A DNA stretch of 64,000 nt from Ruminococcus sp. (GCA_029062165.1 JAIDQQ010000007.1:1-64000), one strand, 5' to 3'. Positions 8,490 through 18,375 are shown, numbered from the stretch's first letter. Program-made: numbers and translations. Notes: generated by a model from the letters alone, not told the origin.

Positions 8490-9179
8490 TCATGCAAGAG
8501 GTATTGAATTATGATTTTCGTCGAAAAAAACTATATTGTCAATATATAAATTGGACTTGTTTTCACTGCCCCACCGCATTATAAGAAAATTTGCGTCATT
8601 CATGGATTCGTCCCAGCAGTAACCGGTTTCCGCAAGCAGAAACTTAAACTCACAATGTACCGCTCCCGACATTTCAAGATTATATTCACCGCCTTGTGTT
8701 TCGGCGAAATCGTACCATTTTCCGTTACCGTCGGCATTTTTCACGCTTATGACCGTTCCGCCACCGATACATATAGTTCCGACAGATTTTATACGTACAC
8801 CGTCCTGATTGATATATTCATCTGAAACGGCATCTGCATAAACGTCAAATTCTATACTCCTGATTTCCGGAAGTCTTTCCGTACCTATCAATTCGGCGAC
8901 ATTTATACATATTTTCTGTACTTTTCCGTCAATGTCAACTGTCATATCGTCAGTTAATTTCAGCATATTATTTCCTAAAATATTTTCCACAGAAAGTCTG
9001 CCATGTGCGGAAGCATTATCGTCAGTTATCACGGTGGCAAATGAAAAATTACTGTTATCAAAATCAACGGAATTTACGTCAGAAGCCTTTACCGGTATGT
9101 TCACAGACCACTTTTCTACAGTCCTACCGCATGAAACAGTAAACAAAAACAAACATAATATTAAATTTCTGTATTTCAT
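8490..9179 (-). CDS. Secreted lipoprotein with a carbohydrate-binding-like fold
   Basis: A 229-residue protein with a lipoprotein-type signal ending at Cys17 (LFTVSCG). The mature part is beta-rich. It ends in NLYIDNIVFFDEN, a pattern common at the close of CBM-like jelly-roll domains, where the Trp and the metal-site residues lie late in the chain. It could bind polysaccharide at the cell surface, which is inference. The ribosome site is weak, and the gene begins close behind the terminator of the next upstream gene, so its promoter is unclear. Confidence 0.6.
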   Translation of the reverse strand: MKYRNLILCLFLFTVSCGRTVEKWSVNIPVKASDVNSVDFDNSNFSFATVITDDNASAHGRLSVENILGNNMLKLTDDMTVDIDGKVQKICINVAELIGTERLPEIRSIEFDVYADAVSDEYINQDGVRIKSVGTICIGGGTVISVKNADGNGKWYDFAETQGGEYNLEMSGAVHCEFKFLLAETGYCWDESMNDANFLIMRWGSENKSNLYIDNIVFFDENHNSIPLA

Positions 9180-9185
9180 TTCTTA

Positions 9186-9222
9186 AAATATTTCCCTCTG
9201 AAAAAACTTCAGAGGGATATTT
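9186..9222 (-). terminator. Terminator after the Thr-rich surface protein
   Basis: A stem with core CCCTCTGAA/TTCAGAGGG (9194-9202 with 9208-9216), extended by A/T pairs on both sides, lies just after the stop of the gene at 9231. On the minus strand it runs into T-rich sequence. Confidence 0.8.
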
Positions 9223-9230
9223 AAACGTTA

Positions 9231-10052
9231 TTATTTGTTTTTCTTCTTCATTGCTATTACAGAAACTCCGGCAAGTGCCATAAATGTCAGTGCCGTACCT
9301 ATACCGGAATCACCGGTTGGAGCAGGTGCATTGGCTATCGGTGCAGGAGTTGCAGGTGTTGACGGTGCAGGGGTTAAATTTTCCGATACATTGACGGTTG
9401 TAGTAGTTGTTGTGGTGGTTGCGGTATCTGATGTTGTAGTAGTTGCAGATGTTGTTTCTGTTGTAGTCGCCGTATCTGTTGCAGTTGACGTTGTGGAAGC
9501 TGTTGAACCCTCACCGACTGTTGATATGTAATTTACCTTGATTTTTATTCCGCTTGTTGCAAGGGTTTTGTCCTCTTCAATCTTTATGTTTGACTGGAGT
9601 ATAAGGCTGTCGATAGTTTCGGAATCGTCATTAAGATTCCATGTGGCTGTGTAATCGCCGTCGCCTTTTAACTTTACGGCTTCATTACCGTTTTCATTCG
9701 GATTCCATGCACTGTTCATACCTACACTTCCGATAAGATAAGCACAGAGGTCTTCTGTTGTACCGTCGGCGTTGGTTTTTGTCGAGGTAGTGCCGAGACC
9801 CTCAACGGTAAAATTAACAACGATTTTTTCGCTTACATATGTCTTTGTGGCGACGTCTTCAATATTACTTCCGCCCCATGTATTGCAGAGATTAAGCCTT
9901 ACTTCGTTTGTATCGTCGCTTGTGGTGAGTGCCTTGGAAGATGCTGTATACGGAATATTTATGTCATCAGCATAAGCAGAAACTCCCATAGCTGACAGCG
10001 ACAAGACAGAAACTGCTGTTGTCAGTGCCATAATAAATTTTTTGCTTTTCAT
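9231..10052 (-). CDS. Secreted surface protein with Thr-rich linker and wall-sorting-like tail
   Basis: A 273-residue secreted protein. A signal peptide ends around ALA/AYADD near residue 29. A beta-rich domain of about 150 residues follows, then an Ala/Thr linker. A Pro/Ala segment comes next, then PTGDSG, a hydrophobic helix and a KKKNK tail. The tail has the layout of a sortase signal, but the usual L-P-x-T-G is degenerate. The start at 10052 follows AAGGAG and gives a proper signal peptide; the longer reading has no ribosome site. Function unknown. No sortase gene is visible in the window. Confidence 0.75.
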   Translation of the reverse strand: MKSKKFIMALTTAVSVLSLSAMGVSAYADDINIPYTASSKALTTSDDTNEVRLNLCNTWGGSNIEDVATKTYVSEKIVVNFTVEGLGTTSTKTNADGTTEDLCAYLIGSVGMNSAWNPNENGNEAVKLKGDGDYTATWNLNDDSETIDSLILQSNIKIEEDKTLATSGIKIKVNYISTVGEGSTASTTSTATDTATTTETTSATTTTSDTATTTTTTTTVNVSENLTPAPSTPATPAPIANAPAPTGDSGIGTALTFMALAGVSVIAMKKKNK

Positions 10053-10121
10053 ATAAAAAACTCCTTTAATTTCACACTGGAAAAATTTTATCCGGAAATA
10101 CCGGTACATTCAATATCATAA

Positions 10122-10150
10122 AGTATATCATGATTTTGATATTTTGTCAA
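10122..10150 (-). promoter_or_regulatory. Promoter of the Thr-rich surface protein
   Basis: On the minus strand, TTGACA (10145-10150) and TATACT (10122-10127) are 17 bases apart, giving a leader of about 65 bases before the ATG at 10052. Confidence 0.8.
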
Positions 10151-10242
10151 GAGTATTACGAATAAATTCGTGGAAAACTATTTCCTGTAATTTTGTATAA
10201 TTTACTGTTATTCTCCGGAAATACAGTAAAATATATTAACAG

Positions 10243-10271
10243 TTGAAATTTCCGGCAGAAAATGTTATAAT
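10243..10271 (+). promoter_or_regulatory. Promoter of pth-mfd
   Basis: TTGAAA (10243-10248) and TATAAT (10266-10271) are separated by 17 bases and lie about 40 bases upstream of the pth ATG. It is divergent from the surface-protein promoter. Confidence 0.8.
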
Positions 10272-10308
10272 TATATTACAGAAATTTTTTTTACAGGAGG
10301 TAAAATAT

Positions 10309-10932
10309 ATGAGTATCTTCGATGTTTTTGACAGAATTTCACATGATACCGCAAAAACTACCGGCACACCCGAATATATTATTGCAGGTCTCGGTAATTT
10401 CGGTATGGAATTTGATAATACCCGTCATAATGCAGGTTTCGACGTAGTTGACAAACTCGCTGAACAGTACGGAACAACAATAAACAGAATGCAGTTCAAG
10501 GGCAAAACCGCTGTAGTAGATATAGAGGGTTTTAAATGCCTGCTCCTAAAGCCTACTACCTACATGAACAAAAGCGGTGAATCCATTGTACAGGCTATGG
10601 ATTTCTACAAACTCGACGTTGAAAATCTCATTGTCGTATGCGACGATATTTCACTTGACTGCGGTAAAATACGTATACGCCGGAAAGGAAGTCACGGCGG
10701 TCATAACGGTCTTAGAAATATTATTGACCTCACCGGAAGAGACGACTTCTTAAGAATAAAAGTCGGCGTAGGGAAGAAACCTCATCCCGATTACGATTTA
10801 GCTAAATGGGTATTAGGTAAATTCCGTCCGGCTGATATGGAAAAAATGAAAATATCCACTGAAAACGCCTGTGAAGCTCTTAAACTCATGATTCTCGACG
10901 AAACTGACGAGGCTATGAACAGATATAATTAA
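10309..10932 (+). CDS. pth: Peptidyl-tRNA hydrolase
   Basis: Pth releases tRNA from drop-off peptidyl-tRNA. The 207-residue protein carries a 15-20 residue N-terminal extension. The canonical core follows: IIAGLGNFGMEFDNTRHNAGF with the catalytic His, KPTTYMNKSG, and GSHGGHNGLRN. The start at 10309 was chosen for its AGGAGG; the more upstream ATG would lie inside the promoter. It is followed 33 bases later by mfd, a common Firmicute arrangement. Confidence 0.96.
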   Translation: MSIFDVFDRISHDTAKTTGTPEYIIAGLGNFGMEFDNTRHNAGFDVVDKLAEQYGTTINRMQFKGKTAVVDIEGFKCLLLKPTTYMNKSGESIVQAMDFYKLDVENLIVVCDDISLDCGKIRIRRKGSHGGHNGLRNIIDLTGRDDFLRIKVGVGKKPHPDYDLAKWVLGKFRPADMEKMKISTENACEALKLMILDETDEAMNRYN

Positions 10933-10965
10933 ATCAAGAACAAATTCCCGATTGGAGACAATAAA

Positions 10966-13900
10966 ATGAATTTTTTCAGAAATATTTTCAGTGAACTTTC
11001 CGGATACAAAAATCTATGTGAAGTCATTGAAAAAAATATATCACCTGTTTCCGTGACAGGTCTTTCCCATATACACAGGGCGAATCTTGTATACGCACTA
11101 ACTACCGACAGAATAAATTTACTTATAACAGGTTCGGAAGCGGAATCCCGAAGAATATGCGACGATATAAATATGATGTCCGGTGAGGAAACGGCTGTAA
11201 TTTTTCCGTCTAAGGAACTCATCTTCACACCAGTAGACACTTCCACCCACGAATACGAACATATGCGTATATCAGCACTTTCCAAAATACTGAAACGCCG
11301 TTCCGGTGTGATATGTGCCAGTACTGAAGCCATTATGCAACCTACCATTCCCACAGACAAACTTATTTCCGCCAGTACAGAAATCAAAACCGGTCAGGAA
11401 CTGAATACTACTGAATTTATAAACGAACTCGTCCGCACAGGCTATCAGCGGTGCGAAAAAGTAGAGGGTGCTTCACAGTTTTCTGTAAGAGGTGCTATTA
11501 TTGACATTTTCCCTGTACAGACCGATAAGCCTGTACGTATAGAACTGTGGGGCGATGAGATAGATTCCATTTCGGAATTTGAAACAGATACACAAAGACG
11601 TACCGAAAATCTTGAAAGTATAAGCATTCCGCCCGCTAATGAAATGCTTTACGATAATGACGTTCTCGCCGGAAAAATAGAAACTCTTGTTAAAAAAGTA
11701 CGTGGAAAACGTATAAATTCAGTACGTGAAAATCTCGGCAGTGACATTACAAGATTAAGAGCAGGTGAAATACTTCCGCATAGTCAGAAATACTACAACC
11801 TGATTTACGATACACCGGCGACAGTTTTCGACTATATCGACGGCGTTGTATTTTTCAGCGACTATTCTTCCGTAATGGATAACGCTTCCGGAATAACTCT
11901 CCGTCACAATGAAGACGTTAAACTTCTTATTGAAGAGGGTCAGCTTTGCAGAGGTCTTGACGGTCATATAATAGAACTCCCACAGATTCAGAAACTCGCC
12001 GAAAGTCACGTATGCCTTTATATGAGTAATTTTCTACAGGGTGGCGAACGCATAGACTACAAACGTATAATAAGTTTCGAGGCTCTCCAGACTGCCGTAT
12101 GGGGCGGTGAAATGAAACAGCTTATCGAAGATTTAACCGACTTCATAAGAAAAAAATACCGGATTATTCTGTGTGCCGGTAGCGAAAAAACTTTACCAGT
12201 CATACGTGAGGACTTACAGAAAAATAATATTCCGTGCGATATATACAATGATGAAATAATACTACAATCAGGAAGAGTATGTCTTATGTCGGGAAGTTTC
12301 AGCGGTGGTTTTGAATATCCCGAAAATAAAACCGTACTCATTACACAGGGACGTTCTATGGATACCCGAAACAAAAAACGTCGCCGAAAGAACAAAGCTG
12401 AAGAAATACGTAGTCTTGCGGATATCGCCGAGGGGGATTTGGTTGTACATTCCGGTTACGGTATCGGAAGATTCATAGGTATACGCAAACTTGAATTTGA
12501 AGACGTCGTAAAGGATTATATAACAATTCAGTACGCCGGTACGGATAAATTATATATACCTGTAACACAAATGGATATGGTATCAAAATATATAGGTTCT
12601 CGTGACGAAAGCGGTGTCAAACTGAATAAACTTTCCTCTAACGAGTGGCAGAAAACAAGAAACAATGTCAGACGGTCAGTAAAGGATATGGCACACGAAC
12701 TTACAGAACTCTATGCCAAACGTGAACAAAGTAAAGGTTTTGCGTTCTATCCCGACGACGAAATACAACACGATTTTGAGGAACGTTTTCCATATATAGA
12801 AACAGATGACCAGTTACAAGCAATATCGGAAATAAAATCCGATATGGAAAGTATACGTCCTATGGAAAGGCTATTATGTGGTGATGTCGGTTTCGGTAAA
12901 ACTGAAGTTGCATTCCGTGCAGTAATGAAGTGCGTACTTGCCGGTAAACAATGTGCTTTATTAGCTCCTACAACTGTACTCGCATATCAGCACTATCAGA
13001 CCGCTTTAAGACGTTTTGAACAGTTTCCGGTAAATATAGAACTCCTGTCAAGATACCGTACTACTAAACAACAATCGGAAATTCTTAAAAAACTAAAGCA
13101 GGGCAGAATTGATTTTCTTATAGGTACGCACAAAATTATTCAGAAAAGCGTTATTTTCAAAGACTTAGGACTTGCAATTATCGACGAAGAACAGCGTTTC
13201 GGTGTAGCACATAAGGAAAAGTTTAAAGAAGCCTTCAACGGTATTGACATACTTATGTTATCGGCGACACCTATTCCACGTACTCTTAATATGGCTATGT
13301 CGGGAATACGTGATATGTCTGTACTGGAAGAGCCACCGCAGGACAGGCAACCGGTACAGACTTATGTAGTAGAGTACAATAACAGTATGATTATTCAGGC
13401 TATAACTCGTGAATTACGTCGTGGCGGACAGGTCTATTATATCCATAACAGAATAGATACTATCCAGTCACGGACGGCACAGCTACAGGAATATTTTCCG
13501 GAAGCACGTATAGCTTTCGCACATGGTCGGATGAACGAGGAAAAAATGTCTGATATATGGGAAAAACTCGTAGAACATGAAATTGATATACTCGTATGCA
13601 CAACCATTATAGAAACCGGCGTGGATGTCCCTAACGTCAATACGCTTATTATTGACGACGCCGACAGATTCGGACTGTCACAACTCTATCAGCTCCGTGG
13701 ACGTGTAGGACGTTCCAACCGGAGAGGTTATGCGTATTTCACATATCAGCGTGATAAAGTTCTGACGGAAATAGCCTCTAAACGTCTGAACGCTATGAGA
13801 GAGTTCACACAATTCGGAAGCGGTTTCCGCATTGCCCTCCGTGACCTTGAAATTCGTGGAGCAGGTAGCATTTTAGGCGGTAAACAACACGGTCATATGG

Positions 13901-14412
13901 AAGCCGTCGGCTATGATATGTACCTGAAACTTCTTTCCGAAGCCGTCGCCGAAGAACGTGGCGAAAAACCTGAAAAAATTCCGGAATGTCTCATAGATGT
14001 CCAAATAAACGCACATATTCCGGAAAATTATATTTCAAGTCTGAATCAGCGTATAGACGTATACCGTAAAATCATGACCCTTAATACTTCCGACGACAAA
14101 ACAGACCTCATAGACGAACTCATAGACCGTTACGGCGAACCTCCGGAAGCTGTAACCGGTCTTATTGAAATATCCCTGCTCCGTAATAAAGCGTCACATT
14201 GCGGTATAACTGAAATCTCACAGAAAAACGGTGCTATGTACTTCTATACGGAATACCTCTCTACTGAACAGGTTTTAGCACTCTCCGGAAACTATAAGGG
14301 ACGCATAACTTTTAACGGTTCTGGTAAATCCTACGTTGCTATAAAGATTTCACCGAAAACAAAACCTTTCGACATGATGAAGGAAACTATTGACATAATA
14401 AGCAATGCATAA
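10966..14412 (+). CDS. mfd: Transcription-repair coupling factor Mfd
   Basis: Mfd pushes stalled RNA polymerase off damaged DNA and recruits UvrA. At 1148 residues it is full length. Visible parts are a UvrB-like N-terminal module, the CarD-like RNA polymerase-interaction domain near residues 485-560 (EGDLVVHSGYGIGRFIG) and the RecG-like motor. In the motor, Walker A GDVGFGKTEVA lies near residue 640 and DEEQRFGV near 740. The TRG region has QLRGRVGRS and a LRDLEIRGAGSILGG block, followed by the C-terminal regulatory domain. GGAGA precedes the ATG. Co-transcribed with pth. Confidence 0.97.
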   Translation: MNFFRNIFSELSGYKNLCEVIEKNISPVSVTGLSHIHRANLVYALTTDRINLLITGSEAESRRICDDINMMSGEETAVIFPSKELIFTPVDTSTHEYEHMRISALSKILKRRSGVICASTEAIMQPTIPTDKLISASTEIKTGQELNTTEFINELVRTGYQRCEKVEGASQFSVRGAIIDIFPVQTDKPVRIELWGDEIDSISEFETDTQRRTENLESISIPPANEMLYDNDVLAGKIETLVKKVRGKRINSVRENLGSDITRLRAGEILPHSQKYYNLIYDTPATVFDYIDGVVFFSDYSSVMDNASGITLRHNEDVKLLIEEGQLCRGLDGHIIELPQIQKLAESHVCLYMSNFLQGGERIDYKRIISFEALQTAVWGGEMKQLIEDLTDFIRKKYRIILCAGSEKTLPVIREDLQKNNIPCDIYNDEIILQSGRVCLMSGSFSGGFEYPENKTVLITQGRSMDTRNKKRRRKNKAEEIRSLADIAEGDLVVHSGYGIGRFIGIRKLEFEDVVKDYITIQYAGTDKLYIPVTQMDMVSKYIGSRDESGVKLNKLSSNEWQKTRNNVRRSVKDMAHELTELYAKREQSKGFAFYPDDEIQHDFEERFPYIETDDQLQAISEIKSDMESIRPMERLLCGDVGFGKTEVAFRAVMKCVLAGKQCALLAPTTVLAYQHYQTALRRFEQFPVNIELLSRYRTTKQQSEILKKLKQGRIDFLIGTHKIIQKSVIFKDLGLAIIDEEQRFGVAHKEKFKEAFNGIDILMLSATPIPRTLNMAMSGIRDMSVLEEPPQDRQPVQTYVVEYNNSMIIQAITRELRRGGQVYYIHNRIDTIQSRTAQLQEYFPEARIAFAHGRMNEEKMSDIWEKLVEHEIDILVCTTIIETGVDVPNVNTLIIDDADRFGLSQLYQLRGRVGRSNRRGYAYFTYQRDKVLTEIASKRLNAMREFTQFGSGFRIALRDLEIRGAGSILGGKQHGHMEAVGYDMYLKLLSEAVAEERGEKPEKIPECLIDVQINAHIPENYISSLNQRIDVYRKIMTLNTSDDKTDLIDELIDRYGEPPEAVTGLIEISLLRNKASHCGITEISQKNGAMYFYTEYLSTEQVLALSGNYKGRITFNGSGKSYVAIKISPKTKPFDMMKETIDIISNA

Positions 14413-14429
14413 TTTTCACAAATAATCCC

Positions 14430-14458
14430 TTGACAAAATCATGTGAAAATATTATAAT
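14430..14458 (+). promoter_or_regulatory. Promoter of the GH74 gene
   Basis: TTGACA (14430-14435) and TATAAT (14453-14458) are 17 bases apart, 38 bases upstream of the GH74 ATG and directly after mfd. Both boxes are perfect consensus, so the enzyme may be expressed at a high basal level. Confidence 0.85.
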
Positions 14459-14496
14459 ATAATTAAATAAAATCTGAAAGGAACGGTAATTTTTCT

Positions 14497-17217
14497 ATGA
14501 ATTTATTCAAAAAAACTGTAGCAGGAATTTTAATATCATGTATGACAGTTTCTGCTATTCCGTATTCAAACAGCTACATTTCAGGCGATGTTTCAGCCGT
14601 ATCGGAAAGTGTCGCCGATACTATGCAGTGGGATACACTCCGCATAGGTGGAGCAGGTTTCACTTCCGGTATCGTGACAGGTCAGAAAGAAATGTATCTC
14701 CGTACTGACGTAGGCGGTGCTTACAAGTGGGACTATGATAAATCCGAATGGGTACAGCTTTTCGGATTCCTCAACGAAAACGACAGAGGTTTATTAAGTG
14801 TCAAGGGTATGGCTATAGACCCTACTGACGATAACACAGTTTATTTCCTCTGTGGTTGTGCTTACTTCTCCGGAGCAAGAACGGTTATTTTCAAGACTAC
14901 TGACGGCGGTAAGACTTTTACAGAATCCGATGTCACTGAACACATACAGGTACACGGTAACGGCGACGGTCGTGAATGTATAGAGCCTATCGCTATTGAC
15001 CCTGATAATCCCGATACCATTTATGCCGGTGGCGACGTTACTGCTGGTAAATCCGCACTTATAAAATCCACTGACGGCGGTAAAACATGGAATCCTGTAA
15101 TGGGTTACGACGATTTAGGTTTATTCAATTATAGTATGAAATATCCTTTCTGGACTGACCATGTAGTACGTGGTAGCGAGGACAAAGGCGAACAGGGTTA
15201 TGCTCAACAGAACGGTATAGGCTGTATTCTCATTGAAGACGGTAAAGTATATGTTGGTACTTCCGTGACCGGTCAGGCAAATATACACGTCGCCGACGTA
15301 AAGGACGATAAGTTTGAAGTACTTACTAAAGACCTCCCGACAGAAAATTATCCTTGTTCTATAACAAGCGACAAAAACGGTAATATATTCTTTACTTATA
15401 TAGCCGGTCTTGCATTTTCCGGAAGTGCAGGCGGTGCATATAAGTACGATACAAAAACAGGAAAAGTTTCCGATATTACCCCACCAAAAAGCGGAGCTAT
15501 CGGAATGATTGATGTTGACGACAAAGACCCGAATAAACTTGTTGCCCGTACCTGTGGTGTATGGTCTGACCAGTGGTACGAAGAAGAATGGACAGAAGAT
15601 TCTATTGCATGGGGTGACCATTTCTTCCGCTCCACTGACGGCGGTACAACATGGCAGGATATTACCCCTGGTGCTGGCGAAACTATCTATGACGCAAACG
15701 GTTCACACAAGGAATTTGTTTCGCTTCCTATCGATACAAACGGTTATGACTGGATTTACGGAAAGGCTTGTCACTGGGGTAGCGGTATTCTTCTTGACCC
15801 ACGTAATCCCGACAGAATACTTATGACTTCCGGTAATGGTGTTTTCGCCTGCGATAACGTTTGGGACGAAAAAGGCGTACAGTTCTACTTCCAGCCCGAC
15901 GGCGTTGAAGAAGTAGTTGCACTCGATTTCGTAAGCGTTCCTGGTGGAAGTCCGTTCTCGGCAATCGGCGACTATGACGGTTTTGAACATCTCGACGAAG
16001 ATGTGATAGGTTTACAGTATAAGCCTAATATGGGTTCAACAAGTGCTATCGCATACTGTCCGGCAGATACGAAAGTAATGGCTCGTGTATCCGAACATGA
16101 CGCTAAAGGTTACTACAGTCTTGACGCCGGTAAGACATGGAAAGAACTTAAATTCCAGAGCGGTGGCGGTAAACTTGCTATCACAAAACTTGATGACGGC
16201 AAATACAGAATCATAAAGGCAAATGCCGATAACGCTTCAATAAGTTATACAGATGATTTCGGTGCAACATGGGAAAATGCTACAGGTCTTGAGGGTACTA
16301 AGACTACATATCCGCTTGTTGACCCGAATAATCCGGCAATAGTATACGGTTCGGGAATAAAGTATAATTCCTACTGGTCTTCTGATATGTCCAAAAAAGA
16401 GCCTACTCTCGACGACGCACAGTACGATTTCTATATAAGTACCGATTACGGCAAGACTTTCACGAAGTCTGTAGTATGCAAGTACGACGAATGTGACCAT
16501 ACAGGTGACCTCGCATACATTTCAGAAGATAAAGTTGCTATGGCTACCGGCTGGAATGGTCTTTACATTATCACGGACGGCGGTAAGAATATAGAAAAAT
16601 CTGATGTATTCTATGCTAAGACAATCGGTTACGGCGCACCCGAAAAAGACGGTGACCCGAATACACTTTATATATACGGCAAACCAAGTGAAGAAGACGT
16701 TGAGGGCATATATCGTTCACAGGACGGCGGTAAAACATGGGTATGTATAAATACTGACCACCTCTACGGCGGAACAGGTAACGGAAACTTCATTGTCGGC
16801 GATATGAACGAATTTGGTAAAATTTATATGTCAACAGTCGGCTGTGGTATCGTTTATGGTGAAATTTCCGACGGAACTGTTGACCCTCCGAAGCAGACAA
16901 CAACTACTAATACCCAAAAACCTGACGGTACAACCACTACCACAACAACTAATACAAGTAAACCTGATACAAGTAATACCGACAAAATTCTTTACGGCGA
17001 CGCAAACTGCGACAAGGAAGTATCTCTTGCAGACGCCGTACTGATAATGCAGGCACTTTCCAATCCTGATATATCAATTACACAACAGGGTCAGAATAAC
17101 GCCGATATCGTAAACAGAGGTGACGGCATAACAACTAAAGATGCTCTCGCTATACAGATGATAGGTATAAATCTTCTTAAACAGGAAGACCTTCCTGTTG
17201 ACAATATAGAATTATAA
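14497..17217 (+). CDS. Cellulosomal GH74 xyloglucanase with C-terminal dockerin
   Basis: A secreted endo-xyloglucanase of family GH74, 906 residues. A signal peptide covers about residues 1-30. The two seven-bladed propellers span about residues 45-790 and are marked by recurrent Asp-box motifs such as STDGGKTW, TTDGGKTF and SQDGGKTW. The conserved YLRTDVGGAYKWD near residue 67 carries an invariant Asp thought to be catalytic. A Thr-rich linker (about 800-825) leads to a dockerin with two calcium-loop repeats, GDANCDKEVSLADAV and a second near NRGDGITTKDAL. The dockerin implies docking to a cohesin scaffold; no scaffoldin gene is in the window. Confidence 0.93.
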   Translation: MNLFKKTVAGILISCMTVSAIPYSNSYISGDVSAVSESVADTMQWDTLRIGGAGFTSGIVTGQKEMYLRTDVGGAYKWDYDKSEWVQLFGFLNENDRGLLSVKGMAIDPTDDNTVYFLCGCAYFSGARTVIFKTTDGGKTFTESDVTEHIQVHGNGDGRECIEPIAIDPDNPDTIYAGGDVTAGKSALIKSTDGGKTWNPVMGYDDLGLFNYSMKYPFWTDHVVRGSEDKGEQGYAQQNGIGCILIEDGKVYVGTSVTGQANIHVADVKDDKFEVLTKDLPTENYPCSITSDKNGNIFFTYIAGLAFSGSAGGAYKYDTKTGKVSDITPPKSGAIGMIDVDDKDPNKLVARTCGVWSDQWYEEEWTEDSIAWGDHFFRSTDGGTTWQDITPGAGETIYDANGSHKEFVSLPIDTNGYDWIYGKACHWGSGILLDPRNPDRILMTSGNGVFACDNVWDEKGVQFYFQPDGVEEVVALDFVSVPGGSPFSAIGDYDGFEHLDEDVIGLQYKPNMGSTSAIAYCPADTKVMARVSEHDAKGYYSLDAGKTWKELKFQSGGGKLAITKLDDGKYRIIKANADNASISYTDDFGATWENATGLEGTKTTYPLVDPNNPAIVYGSGIKYNSYWSSDMSKKEPTLDDAQYDFYISTDYGKTFTKSVVCKYDECDHTGDLAYISEDKVAMATGWNGLYIITDGGKNIEKSDVFYAKTIGYGAPEKDGDPNTLYIYGKPSEEDVEGIYRSQDGGKTWVCINTDHLYGGTGNGNFIVGDMNEFGKIYMSTVGCGIVYGEISDGTVDPPKQTTTTNTQKPDGTTTTTTTNTSKPDTSNTDKILYGDANCDKEVSLADAVLIMQALSNPDISITQQGQNNADIVNRGDGITTKDALAIQMIGINLLKQEDLPVDNIEL

Positions 17218-17254
17218 TCAGATACAGAAAATTTTTCCAAAAGGTGGTGAAATT

Positions 17255-17881
17255 ATGGGAAAAATAAAAATGGGTGGCAGTGCCACTATGGAATTTGACC
17301 CCGATTACTGCGAATTTCATATAACTGTAACTGCAACAAATGAAACTTCGGGATATTCCATTGCAAAAGGTCGCCGGATTACAGAATCAGTACTACGTAT
17401 GCTTAATGAAAAAATCGGAATTGACATCGAAAATATTACCCTTAAAAGTGAAGAAACTGACAGTTCATATGACAATAATGACAATACAGTCTATGAGTTT
17501 GAAAAAAAATTCTTTTTCTGTTACAAAGCCGATAACAGTATAACAGAAGCTGTTACGGAAATGCTTGAAGATATGTCGGGAGTTACTTACAGTATTGAAT
17601 TTAAACTGAATGACAAGTCCGGCAAGGAACAGCTTGTAATGTCAACAGCGGTAAATGATTCCAAAGAAAAGGCTGAAATGCTTGCAGAAGCTCTCGGCAG
17701 TCGTATAACGGGATTTGAGGAAATAAAGTACAGATTCAATGAATCTACAGATGATGTTGTTATACATGATATGTTATATATGTGTGCAGACCAAAGTACT
17801 CCGCCTCATCTTGCTTCAAAGTTAAAAAATCCTAAAATAGAAATATCAAAAAATGTTGAAGTCATCTGGCTGACTGACTGA
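17255..17881 (+). CDS. SIMPL-domain protein (DUF541)
   Basis: A 208-residue protein with the SIMPL/DUF541 fold, recognised by the opening GGSATMEFDPDYCEFHITVTA and the closing ISKNVEVIWL strand pair. No signal peptide is visible, which is unusual because many SIMPL proteins are periplasmic or lipidated. The exact role of the family is unsettled. GGTGG precedes the ATG. It lies 37 bases after GH74 with no terminator between them, and shares the strong terminator at 17901, so the two are likely on one transcript. Confidence 0.8.
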   Translation: MGKIKMGGSATMEFDPDYCEFHITVTATNETSGYSIAKGRRITESVLRMLNEKIGIDIENITLKSEETDSSYDNNDNTVYEFEKKFFFCYKADNSITEAVTEMLEDMSGVTYSIEFKLNDKSGKEQLVMSTAVNDSKEKAEMLAEALGSRITGFEEIKYRFNESTDDVVIHDMLYMCADQSTPPHLASKLKNPKIEISKNVEVIWLTD

Positions 17882-17900
17882 TTTAACACACAAAATACAA

Positions 17901-17937
17901 AAAATCCTCTTATTCATGAGAATAAGGGGATTTTTTT
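17901..17937 (+). terminator. Strong bidirectional terminator
   Basis: A 14-bp stem (AAATCCTCTTATTC with GAATAAGGGGATTT, one wobble) with a 4-base loop and T/A runs on both sides. It closes the GH74-SIMPL unit and the convergent M23 peptidase gene. Confidence 0.9.
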
Positions 17938-17949
17938 AAGTATTTTACT

Positions 17950-18375
17950 TTACATTCTGTAACCGTCGTCATATATGCCGATAGCATTCGGAATCCCTGA
18001 TATTACGCTGATATTGTATGCATTTCCATACGAAAACTTAGGTCTTGCACAGTAATGACAATGACTTCCGGTAGAAGAGCCGGTACTACCTTCAACGCCT
18101 ATGACGTCCGTAATTCTGACCGTATCACCGGATTTTACCCTGATTTCCGAAAGATGTCCGAAGTAATAGAAATTTCCGCCGTTGCTTCTGATACAGACGT
18201 ACAGCCCGAATCCCTGAAAGTGATTGGCAGGATTTTCCCAACCGGCATAGTGTACGATACCATTCACGGTACTGTGAATTTCTTTACTGTCGATTCCTAC
18301 GAGGTCTAAACCGTCGTGAAAACGTCCTTTAAATTCCTGTGTAACCTGAAATTTTCCCATATATGGTGAGTTCAT
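17950..18375 (-). CDS. M23-family (LytM-type) peptidase, cytosolic form
   Basis: A 141-residue M23 metallopeptidase domain standing alone. The zinc ligands are visible: HDGLD near residue 20 (HxxxD), a later HLSE, and the HxH motif SHCHY near residue 107. Family members cut peptide cross-bridges of peptidoglycan. There is no signal peptide, so it may be released by a holin-like route, act inside, or be a remnant of a larger or phage-derived enzyme. GGAGAATG precedes the start. The 105-base 5' leader before its own promoter contains only short hairpins. Confidence 0.8.
   Translation of the reverse strand: MNSPYMGKFQVTQEFKGRFHDGLDLVGIDSKEIHSTVNGIVHYAGWENPANHFQGFGLYVCIRSNGGNFYYFGHLSEIRVKSGDTVRITDVIGVEGSTGSSTGSHCHYCARPKFSYGNAYNISVISGIPNAIGIYDDGYRM

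Noticed and set aside
9235-9531. Plus-strand Val-rich frame opposite the Thr-rich surface protein
   Set aside because: Again the complement of a Thr linker. It lacks a start context and any family resemblance.
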